Origin: CAYQQR01 sp964420035
GTDB lineage: Bacteria; Bacteroidota; Bacteroidia; Bacteroidales; SM23-62
Assembly: GCA_964420035.1 (NCBI GenBank)
Contig: CAYQQR010000006.1
Span: 41,984 to 105,983, forward strand
Direction of reading: 5' to 3'
DNA length: 64,000 nucleotides
Shown: piece by piece, positions 54,011 to 62,967 of the stretch
Layout of the letters: each line of letters begins with the position of its first letter
How positions within the stretch are numbered: position 1 is the first letter of the stretch
The notes under the pieces: generated by a model
Told to the model about the DNA's origin: nothing
The model's database searches: none
Seen by the model: only the letters and a program-made list of their open reading frames with translations
Program-made: the position numbers and the translations under genes

Positions 54011-54763
54011 TTATTTAGTGGTTCCGGTGGCTATTGTATGCTGCATCACCATTTTCAGGGCAGCTTCTGAGGCTTTTTGCTCCGATTCTTTCTTGGAATT
54101 ACCCCTTCCGGATCCGAGGATCTCGTCGAAAAGCCGGACACGCGATACAAATACCGGAGGGGTGTGGGTATTCTCTTCATCTTCTTCGTGACTGTCGTAG
54201 ATGATATCAAACCTGAATTTCTGTGCCCATTCTATCAGGCGGCTTTTAAAGTCGATCTCCAGTTTCGCCAGATGGTCCAGGTCGAGGTACTGCAGGATTT
54301 GACGTAAAATAAAACGCCTGACCTTCTTAAAGCCCTGGTCCAGGTATATGGAACCGATCAGGGCCTCCAGGGTATCTCCGTATACATGTTTACTGTTGCA
54401 GTTTCCTTCCAGGTGGGCAATGATAAGCTCCTGAATACCCAGGTCCCGGGCGAGCTTATTGAGTTGTTTCCTCTTAACGATCTTGGCGCGCATCTGGGTC
54501 AAAAAACCTTCATCCTTGTCGGGAAAGGAACGGTAGAGATATTCTGCGATTACGGCATCCAATACCGCATCGCCCAGGTATTCCAGTCTTTCATTGTTGA
54601 TGAGGGTCCCATCGTTGAGCCTAAGGGAAGCGGATTTATGGATAAAGGCTATCTCATAAAATCGAATGTGATGTGGAGAAAACCGGAGAATCTTTCGGAG
54701 CTTCTTATAGAAACTGCGGTTCTTGTGAAAGAGGGTTCTGAAAATTTGTAATAAGTGGTACAC
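54011..54763 (-). CDS. rnc: ribonuclease III
   Basis: dsRNA endonuclease for rRNA and mRNA processing. 250 residues; the catalytic domain has NERLEYLGDAVLD (signature with metal ligands) and GDTLEALIGSIYLD. The C-terminal dsRBD spans about 170-245 (KSRLIEWAQKF ... KKESEQKASEAALKMV). Starts 2 nt after the fabF stop, so it is co-translated. Confidence 0.96.
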   Translation of the reverse strand: MYHLLQIFRTLFHKNRSFYKKLRKILRFSPHHIRFYEIAFIHKSASLRLNDGTLINNERLEYLGDAVLDAVIAEYLYRSFPDKDEGFLTQMRAKIVKRKQLNKLARDLGIQELIIAHLEGNCNSKHVYGDTLEALIGSIYLDQGFKKVRRFILRQILQYLDLDHLAKLEIDFKSRLIEWAQKFRFDIIYDSHEEDEENTHTPPVFVSRVRLFDEILGSGRGNSKKESEQKASEAALKMVMQHTIATGTTK

Positions 54764-54765
54764 GA

Positions 54766-56022
54766 CTATTGGTCCGGAGCTTTTTTGAAAACAATGCTCG
54801 TGTTATGTCCCCCGAAGCCAAAGGTATTACTTATGGCAACATTAACTTTCCTTTCCTGGGCCCCGACCGGGGTCAGGTTTATCCGGGGATCAATTTCCGG
54901 ATCCGGTTCCTTGAGGTTGATGGTAGGCGGCACCAGGTTGTTATTGATGGAAAGGATAGCGGCGATGGCTTCCACCGCTCCGGCGGCACCCAGCAAGTGA
55001 CCGGTCATAGATTTAGATGAGCTGAGATTAAGCTTGTAAGCATGCTCGCCGAAAACATCCTTGATGGCCAGGATCTCGGCAATATCACCACGGGGTGTTG
55101 CGGTACCGTGCACATTGATATAATCCACCTCTTCGGGTCTCAGTTTGGCATTTTCAAGGGCGCGTTTCATCACCAGTTTGGCTCCTTCTCCTTCGGGATG
55201 GGGTGCGGTGAGATGATAGGCATCGGCAGACATGCCCAGGCCCTGGACCTCGGCATAAATCTTGGCTCCGCGCCGCCTGGCATGCTCATAATCTTCCAGT
55301 ATCAGGGCCCCTGCACCTTCTCCCATTACAAAACCGTCCCTGTTCTTATCAAAGGGCCGGGATGCCGATTTGTAATTGTCGTTGTCGGTTGACATGGCCT
55401 GGATGGAATTGAATCCTCCTACTGCAGCCTCGTTGATGGGTGCTTCGGCACCACCGCCGATCATAAAGTCTGCATAACCCAGACGAATATAATTAACGGC
55501 ATCGATGATGGCATTGGTAGAAGATGCACACGCGGAAACGGTGGCCAGGTTGGGGCCCCTGAGGCCATACTTCATGGACATGTGGCCCGCGGCAATGTCG
55601 GAGATCATCCGGACGATGAAAAAGGGACTGAACCGGGGAGTACCGTCTCCTTTTGCGTAATTGATGACTTCGTTCTGATAAGTGGTGATCCCCCCAATTC
55701 CCGAGGCAAATACAATCCCCCCCATATCGCGGTCGACAGCTTCCAGGTCCATTTGGCTGTCCTGTATAGCTTCTTCAGCCGCGATCAATGCAAATACAGA
55801 AAACAGATCCAGTTTGCGAAGTTCTTTCCTGTCGAAATGGTCTTCCGGGGAAAAGTCCTTTACTTCACATGCAAAACGGGTCTTGAATTTCCCGGCATCA
55901 AAACGCGATATCCAATCGGATCCACTGGTACCGTTTTTCAGGCCTTCCCAATACTCCGGTACTGTTTTTCCTATAGGCGTTATGGCACCGAGACCGGTGA
56001 CAACTACACGTCTTAATTCCAT
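54766..56022 (-). CDS. fabF: beta-ketoacyl-ACP synthase II
   Basis: Fatty acid chain elongation enzyme; 418 residues. Active-site Cys in VSACASSTNAI, His in NVHGTATPRGD and His in SMTGHLLGAAG form the Cys-His-His triad. Product pairs with AcpP, encoded 24 nt upstream. Confidence 0.97.
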   Translation of the reverse strand: MELRRVVVTGLGAITPIGKTVPEYWEGLKNGTSGSDWISRFDAGKFKTRFACEVKDFSPEDHFDRKELRKLDLFSVFALIAAEEAIQDSQMDLEAVDRDMGGIVFASGIGGITTYQNEVINYAKGDGTPRFSPFFIVRMISDIAAGHMSMKYGLRGPNLATVSACASSTNAIIDAVNYIRLGYADFMIGGGAEAPINEAAVGGFNSIQAMSTDNDNYKSASRPFDKNRDGFVMGEGAGALILEDYEHARRRGAKIYAEVQGLGMSADAYHLTAPHPEGEGAKLVMKRALENAKLRPEEVDYINVHGTATPRGDIAEILAIKDVFGEHAYKLNLSSSKSMTGHLLGAAGAVEAIAAILSINNNLVPPTINLKEPDPEIDPRINLTPVGAQERKVNVAISNTFGFGGHNTSIVFKKAPDQ

Positions 56023-56046
56023 AAATGGAAAGGGGGGTTGAATGGT

Positions 56047-56283
56047 TTATTTAGCGTTTTCTTCAATGTATTGAATCGCCTCACCCACGGTGCTGATGGT
56101 TTCAGCCTGGTCGTCCGGTATACCGATGTTGAATTCTTTTTCGAATTCCATGATCAATTCAACAGTGTCAAGAGAGTCGGCTCCGAGGTCATTGGTGAAA
56201 CTAGCTTCCGGAGTAACTTCACTTTCATCAACGCCGAGTTTGTCAACGATGATTGCTTTAACTCTTGATGCAATGTCGGACAT
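56047..56283 (-). CDS. acpP: acyl carrier protein
   Basis: 78-residue ACP with the phosphopantetheine Ser in GADSLDTVELIMEFE. First gene of the acpP-fabF-rnc-IPExxxVDY operon. A promoter with a palindrome in its spacer lies 49-79 nt upstream. Confidence 0.97.
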   Translation of the reverse strand: MSDIASRVKAIIVDKLGVDESEVTPEASFTNDLGADSLDTVELIMEFEKEFNIGIPDDQAETISTVGEAIQYIEENAK

Positions 56284-56331
56284 AGCCTTAGTTTTTAATT
56301 AATAATTAATTTAACTTGAATTTTAACGTTG

Positions 56332-56362
56332 CAAAGAAATGTAATTCTGATGGAATTACAAA
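56332..56362 (-). promoter_or_regulatory. acpP promoter with a palindromic operator in its spacer
   Basis: On the reverse strand: TTTG (56362-56359), 19-nt spacer, TTTCTTTG (56339-56332), one mismatch to TAnnTTTG. A perfect palindrome TGTAATTC-CATCA-GAATTACA (56340-56360) occupies the spacer. Such a position would block RNA polymerase when bound. Confidence 0.65.
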
Positions 56363-56476
56363 CTATTTTTTGATAGCCCGGTAAAAATAAAATTTTTTGT
56401 CTTTATTTATTATGGTTTTTCAGAAAATATGCTTCACCGAGGGGTTATTTAGACAAAAATAAAATGCATTTATGTT

Positions 56477-57055
56477 ATGGATCTTAAGAAGATAGTCCTA
56501 TTCGCTTCCGGTTCCGGCACCAATGCTGAAAACCTGATCCGTTACTTCAATCAGCCGGATACAGGGGCCAGGGTGATCCTGCTGATGTCCAATAAAGAAG
56601 ATGCCAGGGCTCTTGAAAGAGCGAAAAATTCAGGTGTTCCGGTTGAAGTCTTCGACAGGCATCGTTTTTATGAAACCGATGAGATCCCCCGCAAGTTAGA
56701 GTCAATGGGCACCGACCTGATCGTACTGGCCGGGTTTTTATGGCTGGTGCCCCAAAACCTGATCCGTAGTTTTCCCCGGCGGATCATCAACATCCACCCT
56801 GCTCTTTTACCTAAATATGGAGGAAAGGGAATGTATGGTAAACGCGTCCATGAAGCCGTGCTGGCCAGCGGCGACAAAGAATCGGGTATCAGCATTCACT
56901 ACGTGGACGAGATATACGATCATGGCCGGATCATTGCCCAACACACCTGCCCGGTCAGGGAAGGAGATACCCCGGAAAGTCTGGCTGCCCGGGTCCATGA
57001 GCTTGAATACAAATATTTTCCGAAGGCCGTGGAGAAGGTCCTTGCCCGGCTGTGA
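56477..57055 (+). CDS. purN: phosphoribosylglycinamide formyltransferase
   Basis: Folate-dependent GAR transformylase, step 3 of purine synthesis. 192 residues: IVLFASGSGTNAENLI at the start, INIHPALLPKYGG (Asn, His), and SIHYVDEIYDHG (Asp). Divergent from acpP and convergent with the M23 gene. Confidence 0.95.
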   Translation: MDLKKIVLFASGSGTNAENLIRYFNQPDTGARVILLMSNKEDARALERAKNSGVPVEVFDRHRFYETDEIPRKLESMGTDLIVLAGFLWLVPQNLIRSFPRRIINIHPALLPKYGGKGMYGKRVHEAVLASGDKESGISIHYVDEIYDHGRIIAQHTCPVREGDTPESLAARVHELEYKYFPKAVEKVLARL

Positions 57056-57061
57056 GCACTT

Positions 57062-58330
57062 TTATTCCATGATGATGGGCGGGGCATAAAGCTTATCCAG
57101 CCGGGCGATCGTTACTTTTTTAACGCTGTCGAATGCCGCCAGGTTTTCTTCATGTACCGGTTCAACGGGCGGAGCTTCAATTTTAAGGGGGTCCACAGCA
57201 TATCCGTTTTTATAGATACGGAAATCCAGGTGGGGTCCGGTCGACAGTCCCGTGCTACCTACGTAACCGATAACATCGCCCTGTTTTACCTGGCTGCCTG
57301 CATGGATGCCTTTATCAAAGCGTGACAGATGGAGATAGGCCGTGGTATAAACCGGGTTGTGCCGGATCTTGATCATGTTCCCGTTGGCATTGTCATAGGA
57401 TTTACGGATAACCTTACCGTCTCCCACCGACAGGACAGGTGTACCGGTGGGTGCCGCGTAGTCTACCCCATGGTGGGGCCTGCGTATTTTGAGGATGGGA
57501 TGAAAACGGCTGTGGGAATAGCGGGAACTGATGCGGGAATACCGTAGGGGTGCTTTCAGAAGGGCCCGGCGCAGACTGTTCCCTTCCTGGTCGAAGTAGG
57601 ATTCCACACTGTCCTGTACGAAGGGAATGGCATAAATCTCCTCGTCCATATGCCGGAACCAGGCTCCGTGGATCTTCCCGGTACCGATCTTCTGGGAGTC
57701 CACCATGATCTCATCGAAGATGACCTTGAACTGGTCGCTTTTCTGCAATCCGAAAAAGTCGATGGTCCAGGCATAAATCTCTGACAGTTCGACGGCCATG
57801 ATGGGATTGATCTCAAGTTCCTTCATGGCTTCCCAAAGTGATGATTCTATGGTAACGCCCACTTCACGGCGCTGTGCCCGGGTTTCCTTTGCCGCCTTGA
57901 TGACCTGCACGGAATCATTGAAAATAAATTTAAGGTAATCTACCGGGGTATGCTCATAAATAAAATACTCCAGCTGCATGGTAGTGTCTTTGGAAAGATA
58001 GGCCCTGTATGGTTTTCCATAACGTATCTTCCTGAGGTCGAAGACATCCCTGGCCGCACGGACCAGTTCATCCACCTTTTTTGCCGATATCCCGCACTGC
58101 GACAGCAGGTCGCCCAGGTTCTGGTTTCTTTTGATGACCCCGTTTTTTACAAAAAAGGAATCCACGGGAATACCGTATTCCAGAATGGGCTCCATTTCGG
58201 GAATGGAGTCGGGATTTTCAATCAGCAGTATTTCCCGGGGGTAGTTGTGCCTTGGTTCTGTAAACAGGTAGACCACTGTCAGGGCGAGGATGGCCAGAAA
58301 TATTCCTCTGAAAAACTCTTTTCTGCTCAT
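57062..58330 (-). CDS. M23 family peptidase with altered metal motif
   Basis: 422 residues: N-terminal membrane anchor (about 9-25), a long region with a LysM/OapA-like segment (LGDLLSQCGISAKKVDELV), and a C-terminal LytM domain at about 285-390. The first zinc motif HHGVD is intact, but the second reads GPHLDFRIYKNG, so the usual HxH is HxD. Asp might still hold zinc, or the domain may be a non-catalytic activator. I chose the ATG at 58330 (MSRKEFFRG), which avoids an overlap with leuS. Confidence 0.82.
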   Translation of the reverse strand: MSRKEFFRGIFLAILALTVVYLFTEPRHNYPREILLIENPDSIPEMEPILEYGIPVDSFFVKNGVIKRNQNLGDLLSQCGISAKKVDELVRAARDVFDLRKIRYGKPYRAYLSKDTTMQLEYFIYEHTPVDYLKFIFNDSVQVIKAAKETRAQRREVGVTIESSLWEAMKELEINPIMAVELSEIYAWTIDFFGLQKSDQFKVIFDEIMVDSQKIGTGKIHGAWFRHMDEEIYAIPFVQDSVESYFDQEGNSLRRALLKAPLRYSRISSRYSHSRFHPILKIRRPHHGVDYAAPTGTPVLSVGDGKVIRKSYDNANGNMIKIRHNPVYTTAYLHLSRFDKGIHAGSQVKQGDVIGYVGSTGLSTGPHLDFRIYKNGYAVDPLKIEAPPVEPVHEENLAAFDSVKKVTIARLDKLYAPPIIME

Positions 58331-58331
58331 C

Positions 58332-61097
58332 TCATACAACAATGTTTACAATTTTACCGGGAACCACGATCACTTTCCTGGGTATTTTGCCCCCGAGCCA
58401 TTTTTCTGCCCGCTCGTCCCTCAGGGCAGCTTTTTCAATTTCATCCTTTCCTGCACCGGCAGGCATTTGTATCTTGAAACGCAGTTTACCGTTAAAGGAA
58501 ACCGGGTATTCAATCCGGTCCTCCTCCAGGTATTTTTCGTCAAAACCAGGGAACCTGGCTGTGCTCACACTTTCCTTGTGCCCCAGCTTTTCCCAGAGTT
58601 CTTCACATATATGGGGAGCAAAGGGAGAAAGGACAACCACCAAGGGTTCCAGGATTTCTTTTTTATTGCATTTCAGGTCGGTGAGCTCATTCGCGCAGAT
58701 CATGAACGCACTCACCGCGGTATTGAAGGATAGTCTTTCAATATCTTCCGAGACTTTTTTGATGGTCTTATGCAGGACCTTCAGTTCATCGTTTCCGGGC
58801 TTTTCTTCGGAAAGCCGGAAATTGCCCTCCTTATCTTCGAAGAGCCGACAGAATTTCCTCAGGAACTTATGTACCCCGTCTATCCCGCTGGTGTCCCAGG
58901 GTTTGGAATCCTTGATGGGTCCCAGGAACATCTCGTACATCCTCAGGGTATCGGCCCCGTAACGGTCGATCACATCATCGGGATTCACCACGTTGAACAT
59001 GGATTTGGACATCTTTTCCACCGCCCAGCCACAGTGGTATTTTCCATCTTCTTCCAGGATGAATTCCGCATCCCTGTATTCCGGGTTCCAGCTTTTGAAG
59101 GCTTCTATATCCAGGATGTCGTTCTCGACGAGATTCACATCCACGTGTTGGGGATAAGTGTCATACTGCTCACGCAGGTTGCAGGAGACAAAGGTGTTTT
59201 TCCCTTTGATCTTGTAAACGAAATTCGACCTTCCCTGGATCATGCCCTGGTTGATCATTTTCTTGAAGGGTTCTTTTTCGCACACCACGCCCAGGTCATA
59301 CAGGAAATGGTTCCAGAAGCGGGAATAGATCAGGTGACCTGTAAGGTGTTCCCGGCCGCCCAGGTAGAGGTCCACATCCCGCCAGTACCGGTTGGCCTCT
59401 TCAGAGACCAGTGCCCGGTCGTTACGAGGGTCCATATACCTGTTGAAATAGGCCGATGAACCGGCAAAGCCGGGCATGGTACTCAGTTCCAGGGGATAGC
59501 CCTCTTTTGATTTCCAATCCCTGGCCCTTCCCAGGGGGGGATCTCCTTCCTCGGTAGGCAGGTAAACGTCCACTTCCGGCAGGGTCAGGGGGAGTTCCTC
59601 TTCAGGAAGCGTGTAGGGCAAGCCGTCCTTATAGTAGATGGGAAAGGGTTCTCCCCAGTAACGCTGGCGGCTGAAGATGGCGTCTCTTATCTTATAGTTT
59701 ATCTTCCGGTAGCCGATGCCCTCCTTTTCCATCTCGTCTGTAATTTTGGGGATAGCATCCTGAACTTCCAGACCGTCGATCAGGGGGGAATTGATCAGGG
59801 TGCCTTCCCGGGCATCATAGGAGCCTTCTTCAATATTACCCCCCGTAACCACTTCGATGATGGGCAGCTTGAAATGTTTGGCAAATAGGTAATCGCGGCT
59901 GTCGTGGGCGGGTACGGCCATAATGGCCCCGGTGCCGTAGCCGGCCAGGACATAATCGCTGATGAATATGGGCAGGTCCGCTCCGGTAAAAGGATGCACT
60001 GCATAGGCCCCGGTAAATTGGCCGCTTACCTTCTTGGTTTCGGCCATGCGCTCCCTTTCCGTACGGCGCTTGGTTTCTTCAATATAGGCATTGATTGCCT
60101 CACGGTATTCTTCGGTGGTGATTTCCTCCACCCATTCATGTTCTGGGGCCAGCACCATGTAGGTAGATCCATAGATGGTATCGGGGCGGGTGGTAAAGAC
60201 CTGTATCTTCTTATCAGAGTTCTTTACCCGGAAGAACATGTCGGCCCCTTCCGATCGGCCGATCCATTCTTTTTGAACACTCCGGGCATCCTCGGGCCAG
60301 TCGATGGTATCCAGTCCTTCCAGCAGCCGTTGTGCATAGGCTGTAAGCCGCAGCGACCATTGTTTCATTTTCTTTTGTTCCACCGGGTATCCGCCACGGA
60401 TGGAATAACCTTCCGAAACCTCGTCGTTGGCCAGCACGGTGCCCAGGGCCGGGCACCAGTTAACCATGGTGTCAGCCAGGTAGGCGACGCGGTAATCGAG
60501 CAGGATGGATTGTTGTTCCTTTTCGCTCATGGCTTTCCACTCAGCGGCGCTAAAGGAGCTGCGACAGGAATGGGCAGCCCGGACCTTTTGGTTCCCGTTC
60601 TTTTCAAATTCACTGATCAGGCTTTCAATGGGTTCGGCTTTATCGACGGCCTTGTTGTACCAGTGTTTGAACATCTTGATGAAGGCCCACTGGGTCCATT
60701 TATAATAGTCCGGGTCGCAGGTTTTCACCTCCCGGTCCCAGTCGAAGCTAAAGCCTATGCTCTTGAGCTGTCCCCTGTATTTTTCGATGTTGCGCTCGGT
60801 GGTGATCCGGGGGTGCTGACCGGTCTGGATGGCATATTGTTCGGCGGGCAGGCCAAAAGCATCGTAGCCTATGGGGTGGAGTACATTGTAGCCCTGCAGT
60901 TTTTTATAACGGGCGAAGATATCGGAAGCGATATAACCCAGGGGGTGACCGACATGCAGACCGGCCCCGGAGGGGTAGGGGAACATGTCGAGCACATAGT
61001 ATTTGGGTTTGGACGGGTCGGCGTGTACGGAAAAGGTCTTATGTTCGTCCCAGTAGCGCTGCCATTTTCTTTCTATCTCGGTGAAATTGTACTCCAT
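58332..61097 (-). CDS. leuS: leucyl-tRNA synthetase
   Basis: 921-residue class I synthetase. HIGH motif as HVGHPLGYI, the CP1 editing domain in the middle, KMSKS in AVEKMSKSMFNV, and the anticodon-binding and C-terminal domains. A TACTTTTG -7 match lies at 61139-61146 on the reverse strand. The M23 gene starts 1 nt after its stop. An antisense frame of 408 codons is a shadow. Confidence 0.97.
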   Translation of the reverse strand: MEYNFTEIERKWQRYWDEHKTFSVHADPSKPKYYVLDMFPYPSGAGLHVGHPLGYIASDIFARYKKLQGYNVLHPIGYDAFGLPAEQYAIQTGQHPRITTERNIEKYRGQLKSIGFSFDWDREVKTCDPDYYKWTQWAFIKMFKHWYNKAVDKAEPIESLISEFEKNGNQKVRAAHSCRSSFSAAEWKAMSEKEQQSILLDYRVAYLADTMVNWCPALGTVLANDEVSEGYSIRGGYPVEQKKMKQWSLRLTAYAQRLLEGLDTIDWPEDARSVQKEWIGRSEGADMFFRVKNSDKKIQVFTTRPDTIYGSTYMVLAPEHEWVEEITTEEYREAINAYIEETKRRTERERMAETKKVSGQFTGAYAVHPFTGADLPIFISDYVLAGYGTGAIMAVPAHDSRDYLFAKHFKLPIIEVVTGGNIEEGSYDAREGTLINSPLIDGLEVQDAIPKITDEMEKEGIGYRKINYKIRDAIFSRQRYWGEPFPIYYKDGLPYTLPEEELPLTLPEVDVYLPTEEGDPPLGRARDWKSKEGYPLELSTMPGFAGSSAYFNRYMDPRNDRALVSEEANRYWRDVDLYLGGREHLTGHLIYSRFWNHFLYDLGVVCEKEPFKKMINQGMIQGRSNFVYKIKGKNTFVSCNLREQYDTYPQHVDVNLVENDILDIEAFKSWNPEYRDAEFILEEDGKYHCGWAVEKMSKSMFNVVNPDDVIDRYGADTLRMYEMFLGPIKDSKPWDTSGIDGVHKFLRKFCRLFEDKEGNFRLSEEKPGNDELKVLHKTIKKVSEDIERLSFNTAVSAFMICANELTDLKCNKKEILEPLVVVLSPFAPHICEELWEKLGHKESVSTARFPGFDEKYLEEDRIEYPVSFNGKLRFKIQMPAGAGKDEIEKAALRDERAEKWLGGKIPRKVIVVPGKIVNIVV

Positions 61098-61207
61098 TTG
61101 AATAAGAAGGGATTAAAAGATGCTATATGATTGAATCACAAAAGTATAAAACTTGAGGAAAATTTGTTACAATTGCATTTCAAATTGAGTTCATAGATAA
61201 GCCATTC

Positions 61208-62614
61208 GTGTCAAAAAGGCGGTTAAAAAAAATTTCCGGGGATTTCAGATACTGGGTCCTTTTGTTTTTTCTATTGAGGCTTATTGGCATTACCCATCCG
61301 CCATTAGAAATTTCACATAACTGGAGGCAAAGTTCCGTGATCATGGTTGCACGGAACTTTTATGAGGAAGATAACAATATACTATATCCCAGGCTGGACC
61401 ACGCGGGAGATAAAACGGGGATTACAGGAAGCGAATTCCCGCTTTTAAATTACCTGATGTACTTATTTTATGAACTCTTTGGCTTTAGTCACTGGTACGG
61501 AAGATTGATCAACCTGCTGGTTTCCTCCCTTGGAACATGGTTTTTTTTCCTGCTGGTACGTCAATATTATGGCAGGCGCACGGCATTTTACGCGGGATTG
61601 ATCCTGCTGGCCTCTCTTTGGTTCTCCTTTTCAAGAAAGAGCATGCCGGATACCTTTAGTGTAGCATTGGCCATTACGGGATTGTATTTTGGGATGCGAT
61701 ACCTGAAGCAGAATACGATCCTTGATCTTATATTGTTTATATGGTTTGCCTCCCTGGGTATGTTGAGCAAACTGCCTGCATTTGTTGTTTTTTCCGTTCT
61801 GATCTTGTCCTTATTGGACGGGAATATTAAGTTGATTCGCGGGCTAATAATAGCCATCGCGGGTTTAGTACCCTTGGGACTTGCCGTTTTTTGGTATTAT
61901 TACTGGTTCCCTCACCTGAATCAAAATTATGGATTCCAGTTTTACTTCACGGGCCCGGAATTTCCATACGGTTTCTTACAACTGGTAAGGAACCCGGTGG
62001 AAACCCTGGATAATTTCTATTTTCATGCCCTGAAGTTCAGCGGTTTTGCCGCTTTCCTGGCAGGTTTGTATTTTATTTTCAGAAAAAGGGAAAACAGCCT
62101 GATCCAATTATTCCTGATTTATTCGGCTTTTTTCTTTTTATACATGATCAAAGCCGGATACGGGTTTTACAGTCATGGTTACTATATCATTCCCTATGTG
62201 CCCCTGATGGCTCTTATTGCCGGCTACGGGATAAACTGCTTTCGCGGGGAATGGATTAGATTGTTTATCATTGGGATCATTATCGTTGAGGGAATAGCTA
62301 ACCAGCAGCATGATCTCTTTATTAAGGAATGCGAAAAATATAAAATGAAGCTTGAAAGCATTGCAGATTCAGTGAGCAACAGGAGCAACCTTGTTGTGAT
62401 CAACGGGGGAGCGAATCCACAACTCATTTACTTTACCCGCCGCGGTGGTTGGACGGTTGAGGATTCCTTGCTCATGCAGCCCGGGAAGGTCGATAGTCTG
62501 CAAAACAGGGGGGCTGATTATCTTTTTGTAAACAGGCATTCTTTCGACAAGGATCTGGCTGAATATCCCCTGGTATATGAAGACCCGGATTTCAGGGTAT
62601 ACAGGCTCGAGTAA
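61208..62614 (+). CDS. family 39 glycosyltransferase (ArnT/PMT-like)
   Basis: 468-residue integral membrane protein, 10-12 predicted helices. The first loop has the family pattern with acidic residues: THPPLEISHNWRQSSVIMVA and the GSEFPLLNYLMYL segment. Members transfer a sugar from a polyprenyl-phosphate donor onto lipid A or other acceptors. The start is a GTG at 61208 (MSKRRLKK); other starts further in are possible. Donor and acceptor unknown; no partner gene adjacent. Confidence 0.8.
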   Translation: MSKRRLKKISGDFRYWVLLFFLLRLIGITHPPLEISHNWRQSSVIMVARNFYEEDNNILYPRLDHAGDKTGITGSEFPLLNYLMYLFYELFGFSHWYGRLINLLVSSLGTWFFFLLVRQYYGRRTAFYAGLILLASLWFSFSRKSMPDTFSVALAITGLYFGMRYLKQNTILDLILFIWFASLGMLSKLPAFVVFSVLILSLLDGNIKLIRGLIIAIAGLVPLGLAVFWYYYWFPHLNQNYGFQFYFTGPEFPYGFLQLVRNPVETLDNFYFHALKFSGFAAFLAGLYFIFRKRENSLIQLFLIYSAFFFLYMIKAGYGFYSHGYYIIPYVPLMALIAGYGINCFRGEWIRLFIIGIIIVEGIANQQHDLFIKECEKYKMKLESIADSVSNRSNLVVINGGANPQLIYFTRRGGWTVEDSLLMQPGKVDSLQNRGADYLFVNRHSFDKDLAEYPLVYEDPDFRVYRLE

Positions 62615-62624
62615 TGACCGGCTT

Positions 62625-62656
62625 TTTAGAACTTGAACCTAAAATTATTAAATTTG
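62625..62656 (+). promoter_or_regulatory. promoter of tRNA-Arg
   Basis: TTTA (62625-62628), 20 nt, TAAATTTG (62649-62656): perfect -7 element and 3/4 of the -33 element. It ends 36 nt before the tRNA. Confidence 0.65.
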
Positions 62657-62692
62657 CAGTCCGGGGCAGGTTGATTACCTGGTCCCTGACCT

Positions 62693-62766
62693 GGTCCCGT
62701 AGTTCAACTGGATAGAACGATAGATTCCGGTTCTATAGGCTGGGGGTTCGAGTCCTCCCGGGATCA
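62693..62766 (+). tRNA. tRNA-Arg (CCG)
   Basis: 74-nt cloverleaf without encoded CCA. Acceptor stem GGTCCCG/CGGGATC with one wobble pair, anticodon stem ATAGA/TCTAT around TTCCGGT (anticodon CCG), T arm GGGGG/CCTCC with a wobble. Discriminator A. Confidence 0.95.
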
Positions 62767-62773
62767 CGGAAAA

Positions 62774-62802
62774 AAATCCGGTGCGACCGCACCGGATTTT
62801 TT
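62774..62802 (+). terminator. intrinsic terminator of tRNA-Arg
   Basis: AATCCGGTGCG/CGCACCGGATT stem with a minimal loop, then TTTTTT. First hairpin of the array that follows. Confidence 0.88.
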
Positions 62803-62901
62803 GGTGAAAAGCCCCGATGAATCGGGGCAGTAAAAAACCTCCCTTCGGTCGGTAGTGAAAAGCTTCGCTTCGCGAAGCGGTGAAAATTTGCCTTCGGCAA
62901 A
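62803..62901. repeat. array of hairpins spaced by GTGAAAA
   Basis: After the terminator: GCCCCGAT-GA-ATCGGGGC (62811-62828), an imperfect one at about 62839-62852, GCTTCGC-TTC-GCGAAGC (62862-62878), and TTTGCC-TTC-GGCAAA (62887-62901). Three are preceded by (G/A)GTGAAAA. No gene is visible on either strand. Confidence 0.75.
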
Positions 62902-62967
62902 GGTGCTGGACAAGAAACCTGAAAGGCTTATATTCTCTAGCGTAGGGCACTAATCCCAGTAATATTT

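Noticed and set aside
59904..61130. Open frame of 408 codons on the plus strand opposite leuS
   Set aside because: It runs fully antisense to a clear leuS, has Gly/His/Val-biased composition typical of mirrored frames, and shows no domain.
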